37,364 nt of DNA from Candidatus Faecaligallichristensenella faecipullorum (lineage in GTDB: Bacteria > Bacillota > Clostridia > Christensenellales > Aristaeellaceae): NCBI GenBank assembly GCA_018716505.1, contig DVJW01000127.1:1-37364 (forward strand), in the 5' to 3' direction. Of the stretch, positions 23,718 to 32,961 are shown one piece after another; within the stretch, counting starts at the first letter, position 1; the number at the start of each line of letters is the position of its first letter. The translations under genes were made by a program, and so were the position numbers. The notes beneath the pieces are model-generated. The model did not search any database. It had not been told where the DNA came from and saw nothing but the letters and a program-made list of their open reading frames with translations.

Positions 23718-25154
23718 TTGATTTGTCCCAAATGCGGGCTGGCCAACGCGCCCGAAGAACAGCGATGCAGGCGATGCGGCCTGCTTCTTCGCCCGGAGGC
23801 GCGAAAACAGAACGCTCAATCGGAGCGGCCCGCGCTGCATATTTACCGGCCCGGGGAGGAAATAGAGCCTTCCGGGGTGGCGCTCAGACCCGCGCCCTAT
23901 CGCGCGCTCAAGGTGTTGATCTACCTTTTGTGCTGGTTAATTTCCCTATCGGTGTTGGGGCTCGGCGTCTACAAGCTATATTTTTGGATTCAGGCCATGA
24001 ATATCGAAAAGACCTATGGCCCAGGCAGCCTGCTGGAGCCGGTAATCAATGAAATCACTTTGGACGACGGTCAAAAGGCCCATGAATTGGTGTTTTATGG
24101 GGACGACGGAGACGTGATTTTTATCAAGGAGCTGCGCCAATCCTACATGGTGGTGGGCGGCATCGCCACCATACAGATCGCCGACAGCAGCTGGTTTGAC
24201 CTCAATCCCGAAAATCAGGAGAGCGCACGGGTCACCCTGACCCCGATTATGACCAAACAATCGGGCGACCGGCTGGCCCTGCCCGCGATTACTCTGGACA
24301 TTCCGGTGCCGGATTCTCCGCTCACCATGATTAGCCCCACCGAGCAGCGCACCGAGGTCTACAGTTCGCTGTATCCGCTGGAATTTCAGGTGGTTCCGGG
24401 CTCCACGGTGCTGGTCAACGGGGACGATGTCACCGACATGACCGACGTGTTGGGCAATATTTCGGTCAACGTGAACTGCAACACCATGGGCGACAATCCG
24501 ATTTCCATCGTGGTCACCACTCCCCATCACCGCCAGACCCGCTACGACCTGGTGCTGGCCCGGCCCGAGATGGAGATCAACCTGGAGCTCAGCCTCTCCA
24601 ACGAAAGCACCTCCAGCCGGAGCACCATGACCGTTTCGGGCACCATTGATCCCAACGCCACTTTGGTCATCGACAGCCCCTATGTGCAGGACAGCGTGAC
24701 CATAGACAGCACCACCGGCGAGTTTAGCTTTAAAGCCAAGTTCGACAAGATCGGTGAGAATGAAATCGTGGTGCGTGCCACTCAGGAGGGCAAGAAGGAG
24801 TCCAAGCTGAGTTTTACCGTGGACTACCTGCCCAATATCACCGAGTATTCCAGCAACGCCTGGAAGATGGACTACAAGCAACTCAGCCAGTACACCAACA
24901 ACTGGATCGGGCGCATTTTCCTTTGCGAGGGTACGGTTTTGGACACCGCCATGGAGGACGAAATCACCATTTTATACATGGATGTGAGCCCGGATTCCGA
25001 TGGGTCTCAGGTGGTGGCCATCTACAACCTGACCTCCCAGGCCAGCTTTGAGGTGGGCAAGGAATACAAGATCTTCGCGGACGTGCGCGGCATGGCCACT
25101 TACAACAAAACCGGCATTCCGGCGCTGAACGGGCGCTATCTGTCGGAACAATAA
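23718..25154 (+). CDS. Zinc-ribbon membrane protein with extracellular beta domains
   Basis: A 478-residue protein of unknown function. It starts with a zinc ribbon, MICPKCG...CRRCG (Cys3, 6, 17, 20), then a linker, one membrane segment at about 65-88, and a long extracytoplasmic part. That part appears beta-rich: Ig-like stretches with PGSTVLVNGDDV and SGTIDPNATLVIDSP, and a C-terminal region (residues ~400-478) that looks OB-like. The start is chosen as TTG 23718: AAAGGAGG ends at 23710, which gives 7 bases of spacing, against 1 base for the ATG at 23712. TTG also gives the usual MICPKCG beginning. It lies 13 bases upstream of a GH127-like gene. Confidence 0.82.
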   Translation: MICPKCGLANAPEEQRCRRCGLLLRPEARKQNAQSERPALHIYRPGEEIEPSGVALRPAPYRALKVLIYLLCWLISLSVLGLGVYKLYFWIQAMNIEKTYGPGSLLEPVINEITLDDGQKAHELVFYGDDGDVIFIKELRQSYMVVGGIATIQIADSSWFDLNPENQESARVTLTPIMTKQSGDRLALPAITLDIPVPDSPLTMISPTEQRTEVYSSLYPLEFQVVPGSTVLVNGDDVTDMTDVLGNISVNVNCNTMGDNPISIVVTTPHHRQTRYDLVLARPEMEINLELSLSNESTSSRSTMTVSGTIDPNATLVIDSPYVQDSVTIDSTTGEFSFKAKFDKIGENEIVVRATQEGKKESKLSFTVDYLPNITEYSSNAWKMDYKQLSQYTNNWIGRIFLCEGTVLDTAMEDEITILYMDVSPDSDGSQVVAIYNLTSQASFEVGKEYKIFADVRGMATYNKTGIPALNGRYLSEQ

Positions 25155-25167
25155 GGAGGCGTTCCCC

Positions 25168-26772
25168 TTGTGGGCATTGAAGTTTGAGGAGATTACCAGT
25201 TTGGGCGGCCTGGCTCGAAGGATGCTCAAATCCTTCGAGCGGCTGGAATGCCCGATGTATCAGCCCGAAAATCTATACCGCTCCATGAGCGTGGAAAGCT
25301 GGCCCGGGGACTGGGAAGGACGAACCCTGCTGGGGCTGACGCTGCTCAGCCGGGCCACCGGACGGCGGGCCGCTTATCTGGATCAGATGATGAAAGATCT
25401 GGACAATCACCTGAATTCCAAGGGCTATTTGGGCGAGGTATTGCCCCAGGGGGAATTCAGTGAGCAACAGTTTTCCGGACACAATTGGCTGCTGCGCGCG
25501 TTGATTGAGTATTACCATTTTACCCAGGCGGATTGGGTGCGCGAGCGCATACGGACCATTTTGGAAAACCTCTATATGCCTGCCCTGGGGGCCTATGGGC
25601 GCTATCCGATCCTGCCCGACCAGCGGGTGTATCAGGGCGAGGCTTCGGGCAGCCTGACCGGGGCCTGCATCGGCGGATGGCACACCTCGTCGGACACCGG
25701 GTGCGCCTACATGTGCCTGGACGCCCTGAGCCAGGCCTACGGCGAGCTGGATATGAAATTTTTAAAGCCCTTGCTGAATGAAATGGTGGAAAACCTAAGG
25801 CGCATCGACTTTGTGGGCATATCGGTGCAGACCCACGCCACCTTGAGCGCGGCAAGGGGGCTTTTGCGCATTCACAGGGCGGACGGAGATCCAGGCGCGC
25901 TGGAACTGGCCCGGCAGTTGTTCGAGCTGTACCTGGCCCACGGCATGAGCGAGAACTATGCCAATCACAATTGGTTTGGCCGCCCGCTGTGGACCGAGCC
26001 CTGCGCCATTGTGGATTCCTGGATGGCCGCCATGGAGCTGTTTTGTTTAACCCGGGAGGCGCGCTATCTGGAAACCGCCCACCGCATTCGCTTTAACGCC
26101 CTGTATTTCGCCCAACGATCCAACGGGGGCTTTGGGTGCGACGAATGTGTGGGCGCTGAAAACCCCGTCTTATCGGCGCACGCCGGGGCTGAGGAGGCCT
26201 TTTGGTGCTGTTCCATGCGGGGCGCGGAGGGATTGAGCCAGATTCACCGCCATCAGCTGCTGGTGGAGCAGGATGCGGTTTTGCTGACCGGATACGGGCG
26301 TTTTCGGGCCGAAACCGAGCGTTTTTCCCTGGAATGCCAGGGCGACTTTCCGCTGGGCGGGCAGATTACCCTGGGCATCACACCCAAGGGCGGGGCCGTC
26401 AAGCTGGGCCTGTATGCCCCGGAATATGCCGGAGATTTCCAGGTATTTTGCGGCGAAAGGGCGCTTAGCCCCACCTTTGACGGGGGCTTCGCCTGGGTAA
26501 CCATCGACTCCCCCTGCACGCTGCGGGTACATTTCTCCATGATTCTGCGGGAAGAGGCGGATTCCAGCGGGTTGATGCGCAAATATTTCCTGGGGCCGGT
26601 GATGATGGGCGTGAAAACCGCCCAGCCGGTACGTATGGAGGGCGTGCCCCACAAGGCGGCGGACGGCGTTTGGAAAATTGACGAAAAGACATTGATCCCC
26701 CTTTGGGAGACGCTGGACGTGCCCATGGATGAATTGACTGAAGAAAAGATTCAGGTGTTGTTTGCGAAATAG
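25168..26772 (+). CDS. GH127-like glycoside hydrolase (putative beta-L-arabinofuranosidase)
   Basis: A cytosolic 534-residue (alpha/alpha)6-barrel enzyme without a signal peptide. The zinc-thiolate active site of GH127 appears conserved: Glu277 and Cys279 in TEPC, and Cys347-Cys348 in FWCCSMRG. By analogy with the characterised Bifidobacterium enzyme, Glu-x-Cys and Cys-Cys bind zinc and the first Cys of the pair is the nucleophile. Two further cysteines, 324 and 327, lie between them. It is shorter than many GH127 members. The start is TTG 25168, with AAGGAGG ending 8 bases upstream; no ATG or GTG fits. It is probably cotranscribed with the zinc-ribbon gene. The substrate is inferred from the family only. 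Confidence 0.78.
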   Translation: MWALKFEEITSLGGLARRMLKSFERLECPMYQPENLYRSMSVESWPGDWEGRTLLGLTLLSRATGRRAAYLDQMMKDLDNHLNSKGYLGEVLPQGEFSEQQFSGHNWLLRALIEYYHFTQADWVRERIRTILENLYMPALGAYGRYPILPDQRVYQGEASGSLTGACIGGWHTSSDTGCAYMCLDALSQAYGELDMKFLKPLLNEMVENLRRIDFVGISVQTHATLSAARGLLRIHRADGDPGALELARQLFELYLAHGMSENYANHNWFGRPLWTEPCAIVDSWMAAMELFCLTREARYLETAHRIRFNALYFAQRSNGGFGCDECVGAENPVLSAHAGAEEAFWCCSMRGAEGLSQIHRHQLLVEQDAVLLTGYGRFRAETERFSLECQGDFPLGGQITLGITPKGGAVKLGLYAPEYAGDFQVFCGERALSPTFDGGFAWVTIDSPCTLRVHFSMILREEADSSGLMRKYFLGPVMMGVKTAQPVRMEGVPHKAADGVWKIDEKTLIPLWETLDVPMDELTEEKIQVLFAK

Positions 26773-26789
26773 GCTCCTATAAACACAGC

Positions 26790-27075
26790 AAGGGATCGCC
26801 ACGGTAAGCGGCGGTCCCTCAGCGTGTCGAAAAAGTCGACACGCTGTCAGGAAAATGAATGCTTCATTTTCCTGAATTTCATCATTTTCCTGTCACCTTT
26901 GGTGACGGCCGGAAAATGATAGAGGAAGCGGCCACTTGGGCCGCTCCTCGCGGCGTACATGCCGCCGCTGCGGATTGAATATGAAGGGGCTGCGGCCCCT
27001 TCATACATCCCCAAACGGGAAAAATAGGTTTGTCAACGGTCTAAGGGATCGCCAGGTAAGCGGCGGTCCCTTTTT
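26790..27075. repeat. Hairpin cluster bounded by a duplicated terminator hairpin
   Basis: A near-identical 29-30 base hairpin (AGGGATCGCC against GGCGGTCCCT) occurs at 26790-26819 and 27043-27071. Only the second copy is followed by a T run (to 27075), and it should terminate transcripts from the GH127-like gene. Between them lie further stems: 26821-26845 (10 bp), 26848-26874 (12 bp, loop TGC), 26881-26920 (10 bp outer stem enclosing GTCACC/GGTGAC), 26922-26949 (11 bp with one bulge), 26950-26965 and 26980-27005 (11 bp). No open frame has a ribosome site. The stretch from 27006 to 27042 and from 27076 to 27110 shows nothing else. Confidence 0.7.
27043..27075 (+). terminator. Terminator, second copy of the duplicated hairpin
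   Basis: AGGGATCGCC (27044-27053) pairs with GGCGGTCCCT (27062-27071), with one G-T pair, followed by five T (27071-27075). It ends the plus-strand transcript before the convergent XRE gene. Confidence 0.75.
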
Positions 27076-27110
27076 CTATGTCAAAACATATTTTTCGGCA
27101 TTTCGTCCTT

Positions 27111-27632
27111 TCAACTTTCCCTTTGCCTGCGCGATCCGATCCACAGGCCTGCCGCGCCCAAAAGGATGAAGCCGCAACACAGTGCAAATAACCACATAAT
27201 ATTATGAACCTTCAGGAAAGCCCAGAAACCCGTTTCCATGATGGTTCTCACCTCCCCTTGGGGCGGATCATAGAGGATTGCGGGACAAACCGAGGCCAAG
27301 ATGCCCAGGACGAGTAACCCAATTGCCCCGATTCCGGCCGCAACGCCCGCATAAATCCGCAACGCGGATTTGTTTTGCCCCTTGTCCCGCCGCTGAACGT
27401 CCACCGAAACCGGCGCGGCCTTGCCCTCCGCGTCATGGGTCTCATTATTCATCAGATAGTCCAAAGAACAATCGAAAAAGCGGCTGATTTTCAGGATATT
27501 ATCCATATCCGGAATCGTGCCCAGCTCCCATTTGGAGATGGCCTGTCTGGATACGTTCAATTTTTCCGAGAGTTGTTCCTGAGATAAACCGTTGGTCTTG
27601 CGCAGCCGCTGTAACTTTTCTCCGAAGGTCAA
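27111..27632 (-). CDS. XRE-family regulator with C-terminal membrane segments
   Basis: A 173-residue protein. Residues 4-60 form a Cro/C1-type helix-turn-helix (LRKTNGLSQEQLSEKLNVSRQAISKWELGT), followed by FDCSLDYLMNNE, a typical end to this domain. After a polar linker come two hydrophobic segments at about 93-121 and 143-168, so the DNA-binding domain would be tethered to the membrane. Such XRE-membrane proteins are common in Firmicutes and usually uncharacterised. The start is TTG 27632 with AAGGGGG at good distance. It has its own sigma-A promoter. Targets are unknown; neighbours are the V-ATPase operon on one side and the hairpin cluster on the other. Confidence 0.85.
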   Translation of the reverse strand: MTFGEKLQRLRKTNGLSQEQLSEKLNVSRQAISKWELGTIPDMDNILKISRFFDCSLDYLMNNETHDAEGKAAPVSVDVQRRDKGQNKSALRIYAGVAAGIGAIGLLVLGILASVCPAILYDPPQGEVRTIMETGFWAFLKVHNIMWLFALCCGFILLGAAGLWIGSRRQRES

Positions 27633-27668
27633 CCAAAATTCCCCCTTACGCTGTCTGGTGCTGAGTAC

Positions 27669-27696
27669 ACTATAACAGATTCTGAGCCTTTTTCAA
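27669..27696 (-). promoter_or_regulatory. Sigma-A promoter of the XRE gene
   Basis: On the minus strand TTGAAA (27691-27696), a 16-base spacer and TATAGT (27669-27674) lie about 37 bases before the TTG start. Confidence 0.68.
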
Positions 27697-27749
27697 GCGA
27701 ATCAGGCTGGAATTTCCGCAACCGGCGGTAGCAACGCGCCGCAAAAGCG

Positions 27750-27780
27750 AAACCCCGGGCATGAATTGCTCTGCCCGGGG
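27750..27780 (-). terminator. Probable terminator of the V-ATPase operon
   Basis: A 9-bp perfect stem, CCCCGGGCA (27753-27761) with TGCCCGGGG (27772-27780), is followed on the minus strand by TTTCGCTTTT. The T tract is interrupted, so strength is uncertain. Confidence 0.6.
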
Positions 27781-27838
27781 AAAAAAGAGAACGAATATCA
27801 AAGGATCATGCCGCCACAGACGGCCGGCGGGCGCGCCC

Positions 27839-28483
27839 CTAATCTCCGGCATTCCGCTCGGCGATCATGTCTTTCACCTTCATGAGCCGGGTCAGGTTGC
27901 TGCGCTCGTTTTCATCCAGCTTCATGGTGATATAGCGGATGGTGTCCTCCAGATCCGGAATCATCACATATTCCAGGGCATTGACCCTGCGCCGGGTCTT
28001 TTCAATTTCATCCGCCAGCAGGTTGCAGGTCTTTTCAATTTCGGCCAACTTAATCATCTGGGGCAAAATCGCGGCCAGCCCGGCGATGGCGCCGTCCAGT
28101 TGGGACGAGGTTTGGGCCAGGCCATAGGACAGCACGGTCTCTTGAAGCGTGCCCTCCACCACCTGAATGGTGGGCACTTCCACCGACATGATGTTGTCCT
28201 TTCCGATGGTCAAATCCACCGAGCGGGCCGGATACATCAGGGCTTCTTCCAGCATGGCGGGCTCCATGACGCCCCGGCAAAGGGAAAATTCGCCCAGCGC
28301 CAAAGAGAGCTCCTTTTCCACCTGCTCGCGCAGCTTGGCATTTTCCCGAACCAGCAGCACAAACTGGCGCATCATCTCATCGCGCTTGTCCTTGAGCAGT
28401 TTGTGGCCGCGGGTGGCGGTTTTCAGCCGCCGCTTGAGCCGGGTCAACTCCATGCGCGTCGGGTTGACGTTCATCAGCGCCAT
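27839..28483 (-). CDS. ntpD: V-type ATP synthase subunit D
   Basis: The central-stalk rotor subunit of the V/A-type ATPase, which links the A3B3 head to the membrane ring. The 214 residues are normal. The N terminus NVNPTRMELTRLKRRLKTATRGHKLLKDKRDEM and the C-terminal helix NALEYVMIPDLEDTIRYI are strongly conserved in the family and form the long antiparallel coiled coil. The ATG has AAGGAGG lying over the end of the B gene, and the gap to B is 2 bases. It is the last gene of the ATPase operon. Confidence 0.95.
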   Translation of the reverse strand: MALMNVNPTRMELTRLKRRLKTATRGHKLLKDKRDEMMRQFVLLVRENAKLREQVEKELSLALGEFSLCRGVMEPAMLEEALMYPARSVDLTIGKDNIMSVEVPTIQVVEGTLQETVLSYGLAQTSSQLDGAIAGLAAILPQMIKLAEIEKTCNLLADEIEKTRRRVNALEYVMIPDLEDTIRYITMKLDENERSNLTRLMKVKDMIAERNAGD

Positions 28484-28485
28484 AC

Positions 28486-29880
28486 TCAGCCCTCCTTAGC
28501 GTCTTCCGCCTTGGGCAAATATTTATCCAGCATATCGTCGCGGATGCGCTTATGCTCGCTCCTGGGCAACATGGCCAGCAGCTTCCACCCCAGATCCAGG
28601 GTTTCCTCTATGCCGCGGTTGGTATTATAGCCCTGGGAAACATACTCCTTTTCGAAGGCGTCGGCAAACTTGGCGTACAGCTTGTCGGTATCCGACAGCG
28701 CGGCGTCGCCCAGGATAACCGCCAGCTCCTTGGCGTCCTTGCCCCGGGAATAGGCGGAGAACAGCTGGTTCATGGTGGGCGCGTGATCCTCGCGGGTCTT
28801 GCCCTTGCCGATGCCCTTATCCTTCAGGCGGCTCAACGAGGGCAACACATCGATGGGCGGCTGAATGCCCTTGCGGTACAGCTCGCGGCTCAGGATGATC
28901 TGGCCCTCGGTGATGTAGCCGGTCAGGTCGGGAATCGGGTGGGTCTTGTCATCCTCGGGCATGGTCAAAATCGGCACCTGAGTCACCGAGCCCTTTTTGC
29001 CCCGAATACGCCCGGCGCGCTCATACATGCCCGCCAGGTCGGTGTACAGATAGCCCGGATAGCCCCGGCGGCCCGGAACCTCCTTGCGCGCGGCGGAGAC
29101 CTCGCGCAGGGCCTCGGCGTAGTTGGTGATGTCCGTCAAAATGACCAGCACGTGCATATCCTTTTCAAAGGCCAGGTATTCGGCCGCGGTGAGCGCCATG
29201 CGCGGGGTGGCGATGCGCTCGATGGCCGGGTCGTTGGCCAGGTTCATGAACAGCACGGCCCGGTCGATGGCCCCGGTGCGGCGGAAATCGCTGATGAAGA
29301 AGTCGGCCTCCTCAAAGGTAATGCCGATGGCGCCGAACACCACGGCAAAGTTGCCCTCCCCTTCGCCCAGCACCTTGGCCTGGCGGGCGATCTGGGCCGC
29401 CAATTGGGCATGGGGCAGGCCAGAGCCCGAGAATACCGGCAGCTTCTGGCCGCGAACCAGGGTGTTCAGCCCATCAATGGCCGAGATGCCGGTCTGGATA
29501 AACTCATCCGGATAGTCGCGGGCCGCCGGGTTGATGGGCGATCCGTTCATATCCAGCCGCATTTCCGGAATGATCTCCGGGCCATTGTCCCGGGGACGGC
29601 CCATGCCGTCGAACACCCGGCCCAGCATGTCCATGGACACCGAAAGCTCGATGGGCCGGCCCAGAAAGCGGGCCTTGGCCGTGTCGATCTTGAGGCCCTG
29701 GGAACTTTCAAACAACTGGAGCATGGCCTTGTCGCCATCCACCTCCAGCACGCGCCCGTTACGAATCTCGCCATTGGCCTGTTCAATTTCCACCAGTTCG
29801 TTGTATTTAACCCCGCTCACGCCCTCCACCAGCATCAGCGGGCCCACCACCTCGCGGATGGTGCGATATTCCTTTAACAT
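28486..29880 (-). CDS. ntpB: V-type ATP synthase subunit B (regulatory head subunit)
   Basis: The non-catalytic head subunit that alternates with subunit A in the A3B3 ring. It has 464 residues. Typical stretches are [38 protein letters not shown] and [32 protein letters not shown]. It lacks a classical Walker A motif, as expected for B. The ATG is preceded by GGAAGGAGGT, and the A gene ends 4 bases upstream. Confidence 0.96.
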   Translation of the reverse strand: MLKEYRTIREVVGPLMLVEGVSGVKYNELVEIEQANGEIRNGRVLEVDGDKAMLQLFESSQGLKIDTAKARFLGRPIELSVSMDMLGRVFDGMGRPRDNGPEIIPEMRLDMNGSPINPAARDYPDEFIQTGISAIDGLNTLVRGQKLPVFSGSGLPHAQLAAQIARQAKVLGEGEGNFAVVFGAIGITFEEADFFISDFRRTGAIDRAVLFMNLANDPAIERIATPRMALTAAEYLAFEKDMHVLVILTDITNYAEALREVSAARKEVPGRRGYPGYLYTDLAGMYERAGRIRGKKGSVTQVPILTMPEDDKTHPIPDLTGYITEGQIILSRELYRKGIQPPIDVLPSLSRLKDKGIGKGKTREDHAPTMNQLFSAYSRGKDAKELAVILGDAALSDTDKLYAKFADAFEKEYVSQGYNTNRGIEETLDLGWKLLAMLPRSEHKRIRDDMLDKYLPKAEDAKEG

Positions 29881-29884
29881 GCGC

Positions 29885-31648
29885 TTACAGACCTCCTTCC
29901 GCCAGCGCGCCCATCTGATCCATCAGCTCGGTCTCGATGGCGTCAAATTCCTGCAAACGATCTTCCGGAATGTATTTGGCGCGGCCGATGCGCTCGCGCA
30001 CCGGCAGGCCGGTCACCCGGCTTAAATCGGCGCCCGCATCCAGCGCGGCCTGACCGCGATGGTAATAATCGAGCAGCAGGCGCAGCATGCGATGCTGTTT
30101 TTCCAAAGAGGTATAGGTATCCACCTCGTCGAAGGCGTTCTGATGCAGATAATCCTCCCTGAGCGAACGGGCCACCTCCAGGGTCAGCCGGTCTTTCCAG
30201 CTCAGGGCGTCGATGCCCACCAGGCGCACGATTTCATCCAGCTCGGCCTCTTCCTGCAGGATCTTCATGGCCTCGGAGCGGCCGTCGTTCCAATCCGGCG
30301 CCACGTTGTCGTTAAACCACTTTTCCATCCGGTCCACATACAGGGAATAGCTTTGCAGCCAATCGATGGCCGGGAAATGGCGCTTATAGGCCAGCGAAGC
30401 GGACAGGCCCCAGAACACCTTCACAATGCGCAAGGTGGCCTGGCTGACCGGTTCGGAAATATCGCCGCCGGGCGGGGAAACCGCGCCGATGGCCGAAATC
30501 GCGCCGGTGCGGCCATCCGAACCTAAGCATTCCACCCAGCCCGCGCGCTCGTAAAATTCGGCGATGCGGCTGGACAAATAGGCCGGATAGCCCTCCTCGC
30601 CGGGCATTTCCTCCAACCGGCCCGACATCTCGCGCAGGGCCTCGGCCCAACGGGAGGTGGAGTCGGCCATGATGGCCACTTTATAGCCCATATCCCGGAA
30701 ATATTCGGCGATGGTGATGCCGGTATAGATGGAGGCCTCGCGGGCGGCCACCGGCATATCCGAGGTGTTGGCGATGAGCACCGTGCGCTTCATCAGGGTT
30801 TCCCCGGTGCGCGGGTCGTGCAGCTGCGGAAATTCCATCAACACGTCGGTCATCTCATTTCCGCGCTCGCCGCAGCCCACATACACGATGATATCCGCGT
30901 CGGCCCATTTGGCCAGCTGATGCTGAACCACGGTTTTGCCGCTGCCAAAGGGGCCGGGCACCGCGGCCACGCCGCCCCGGGCGATGGGGAAAAAGGTATC
31001 GATGACCCGCTGGCCGGTGACCATGGGCTCGCTGGGCGCGATCTTTTCCCGATACGGGCGTCCCCGGCGAACCGGCCATTTCTGCATCATGGAAAGCTCT
31101 TTGCTCTCGCCCGACGGGGTTTTCAGCCTGGCAATCGTTTCGACGATGGTATGTTCCCCCTCGCCGATCCATTCCAAAGTACCCTCCACCCCGGGAGGCA
31201 CCATGATTTTATGCAAAACCACCGCGGTTTCCTGAACCGTGCCCAATACGTCTCCGGGCCCCAGCCGGTCGCCCACCTTGGCCAACGGCTTAAACACCCA
31301 TTTTTTCTCATGATTTAAGGAGGTAACCTCCACGCCGCGGCTGATGCGGTCGCCCGCCACCTGCAAAATCGAGGTCAGCGGCCGCTGTATACCGTCGAAT
31401 ATCGATTCGATCAGGCCGGGCCCCAGCTCCACCGAAAGCGGGCTGCCGGTGCTGTACACCGGTTCGCCCGGGCCCAAGCCGGTGGTCTCCTCATAGACCT
31501 GAATGGAGGCGCGGTCGCCCCTTAGTTCTATAATCTCGCCCACCAGGTGCATATCCGACACCCGGACCACGTCATACATGGTGGCGTCCTTCATGCCCTC
31601 GGCCACGATCAGCGGGCCCGCAACCTTTACAATGGTACCCTGCTGCAT
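29885..31648 (-). CDS. ntpA: V-type ATP synthase subunit A (catalytic)
   Basis: The catalytic nucleotide-binding subunit, 587 residues. Walker A is [11 protein letters not shown], followed by [21 protein letters not shown] and [32 protein letters not shown]; the family-specific non-homologous insert is present around residues 115-190. An in-frame ORF runs upstream to 31702, but ATG 31648 begins [19 protein letters not shown], the family start, with a GAAGG site upstream. It follows F by 4 bases and precedes B by 4 bases. Confidence 0.96.
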   Translation of the reverse strand: MQQGTIVKVAGPLIVAEGMKDATMYDVVRVSDMHLVGEIIELRGDRASIQVYEETTGLGPGEPVYSTGSPLSVELGPGLIESIFDGIQRPLTSILQVAGDRISRGVEVTSLNHEKKWVFKPLAKVGDRLGPGDVLGTVQETAVVLHKIMVPPGVEGTLEWIGEGEHTIVETIARLKTPSGESKELSMMQKWPVRRGRPYREKIAPSEPMVTGQRVIDTFFPIARGGVAAVPGPFGSGKTVVQHQLAKWADADIIVYVGCGERGNEMTDVLMEFPQLHDPRTGETLMKRTVLIANTSDMPVAAREASIYTGITIAEYFRDMGYKVAIMADSTSRWAEALREMSGRLEEMPGEEGYPAYLSSRIAEFYERAGWVECLGSDGRTGAISAIGAVSPPGGDISEPVSQATLRIVKVFWGLSASLAYKRHFPAIDWLQSYSLYVDRMEKWFNDNVAPDWNDGRSEAMKILQEEAELDEIVRLVGIDALSWKDRLTLEVARSLREDYLHQNAFDEVDTYTSLEKQHRMLRLLLDYYHRGQAALDAGADLSRVTGLPVRERIGRAKYIPEDRLQEFDAIETELMDQMGALAEGGL

Positions 31649-31652
31649 TCCA

Positions 31653-31979
31653 TCAACCTTCTTTCTGGAATAGTATGTTGGCGCCCACCGCTTTTTCCAC
31701 ATTGGCGTTCAGCGCGGCCATTCCGTAACCGGTGGCCCCTTGGCTGCCCGGAATGGGAATGATGGCCGGAAGCGGCTGACTTTTATAGCGGTCAAGGGTC
31801 TCGGGAATGGAAGCGGCCTCCTGTTCGGTAATAAAGATGACCGCATAACCCTGCTGGGCCAACCGAAACACCGCTTGGCTGGTCTCCTCGGGCGTCTCCA
31901 CCGGGATTACCTCAATGCCCAGCGCCCGAAAGGCCAAAACCGCGTCCTTGGGGCCAACAGCCCCCATCTTATTTTTCAT
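31653..31979 (-). CDS. ntpF: V-type ATP synthase subunit F
   Basis: A small central-stalk subunit, 108 residues, that binds D and helps regulate coupling. [22 protein letters not shown] and the later [16 protein letters not shown] are family features. The start at ATG 31979 aligns best (a short basic start, then GAVGPKD) and overlaps the C gene by 11 bases; an upstream ATG at 31988 and an inner ATG at 31967 are possible. The ribosome site is weak, so translation is probably coupled to C. The symbol follows function; the letter used in the Enterococcus ntp operon differs. Confidence 0.9.
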   Translation of the reverse strand: MKNKMGAVGPKDAVLAFRALGIEVIPVETPEETSQAVFRLAQQGYAVIFITEQEAASIPETLDRYKSQPLPAIIPIPGSQGATGYGMAALNANVEKAVGANILFQKEG

Positions 31980-32943
31980 ACAGCTCACGCAGCCTTTCCT
32001 GGAGCTTATCCGCGCTCATGCCCACGGCCTTCGCGGTCACAATCAGCCGCACCGCCCCGGCCTCGCGCTCCTTGGCCAGCAAATAGCCGATCAGGGGCAA
32101 AAGGCTCTCGGGATTATAGCGCTCGGGCCGGATCAGATCCAGGGCATAATCATCCGCCGCCTTCTCCAAAGCGGCCAATGTATCCACTCCGGTCAGGCCG
32201 CGAATCCGATCAAAATATCCCTTTGAGCGCACCAGATGCCCGGCCTTTTCGGGCTGGGACACCACCTGCGTCATCTGGCCGGGATCAATCTCTCCCCCCG
32301 GCACCATGAGCACCCTGGCAAATTCTTCATCCCGCCCCATGGCCGACACCCTCAGGGCAATCAACAGATTGGTCAAATCCGCCCGGGCGCAGAAATAGCG
32401 GCGAACGCGCTCATATCCGCACTTGGCCATGCGCCGGTGGATCAAATCAAACATGGCCTTGTCCAGTTCGGCGTCGATATACAGCGGATCCGGTTCGCTG
32501 GCAATATGGCGCTCGATACGCTCCATCACCGAGCGAAAGGGCTCCGGGAGTTCGCGATAGCTGTTATCATTCACCGCGTGGCGCAGTTTTTCCACATCCA
32601 GCACGCCGCATTCGCTCAAATTCCCGGCCTCGACGCCCAACAGGCGCGCCTTCAGCAGAATCTTCAGGTTCAAAAAATCAAACTTCACCAAAAAACAATC
32701 GGTGATCTCGGGCTCGGGCGAGCATTCCCGCACCAGGTCGCAGGCGCGCTTCACCTGCACATCGGCCTGGCGCTCCACATCGCGCTGGGTCTTGCACTCG
32801 CCCCAGCCCAATTCGGTGAGCAGCCGCGCCACCTCATCCGGGGACTGGGCGTTCTGAAGGCGCTGCAGCGCGGCCTGGGAAAGCAATCCCCTTTCCAGGG
32901 CGCGAACCCGGCCCACCGCATAGGCATGGCTCATTTGAGGCAT
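31969..32943 (-). CDS. ntpC: V-type ATP synthase subunit C (d-type stalk adaptor)
   Basis: The funnel-shaped adaptor between the central stalk and the membrane ring, about 324 residues, all-helical. SHAYAVGRVRALERGLLSQAALQRLQNA and the internal FVKFDFLNLKILLKAR-like stretch (here FLVKFDFLNLKILLKARLLG) mark the family. Start choice: GTG 32949 lies only 3 bases after AAAGGG, whereas ATG 32943 has 9, so I prefer the ATG. The gap to E is 18 bases. Confidence 0.92.
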   Translation of the reverse strand: MPQMSHAYAVGRVRALERGLLSQAALQRLQNAQSPDEVARLLTELGWGECKTQRDVERQADVQVKRACDLVRECSPEPEITDCFLVKFDFLNLKILLKARLLGVEAGNLSECGVLDVEKLRHAVNDNSYRELPEPFRSVMERIERHIASEPDPLYIDAELDKAMFDLIHRRMAKCGYERVRRYFCARADLTNLLIALRVSAMGRDEEFARVLMVPGGEIDPGQMTQVVSQPEKAGHLVRSKGYFDRIRGLTGVDTLAALEKAADDYALDLIRPERYNPESLLPLIGYLLAKEREAGAVRLIVTAKAVGMSADKLQERLRELYEK

Positions 32944-32961
32944 CTTCACACACCCTTTCCC

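Noticed and set aside
26790-27075. Duplicated hairpin considered as CRISPR or insertion-sequence ends
   Set aside because: There are only two copies, in direct orientation, with no transposase frame and no spacer pattern between them.
27761-28630. Plus-strand frame opposite ntpD
   Set aside because: It is antisense to a well-conserved V-ATPase subunit and starts inside the probable terminator.
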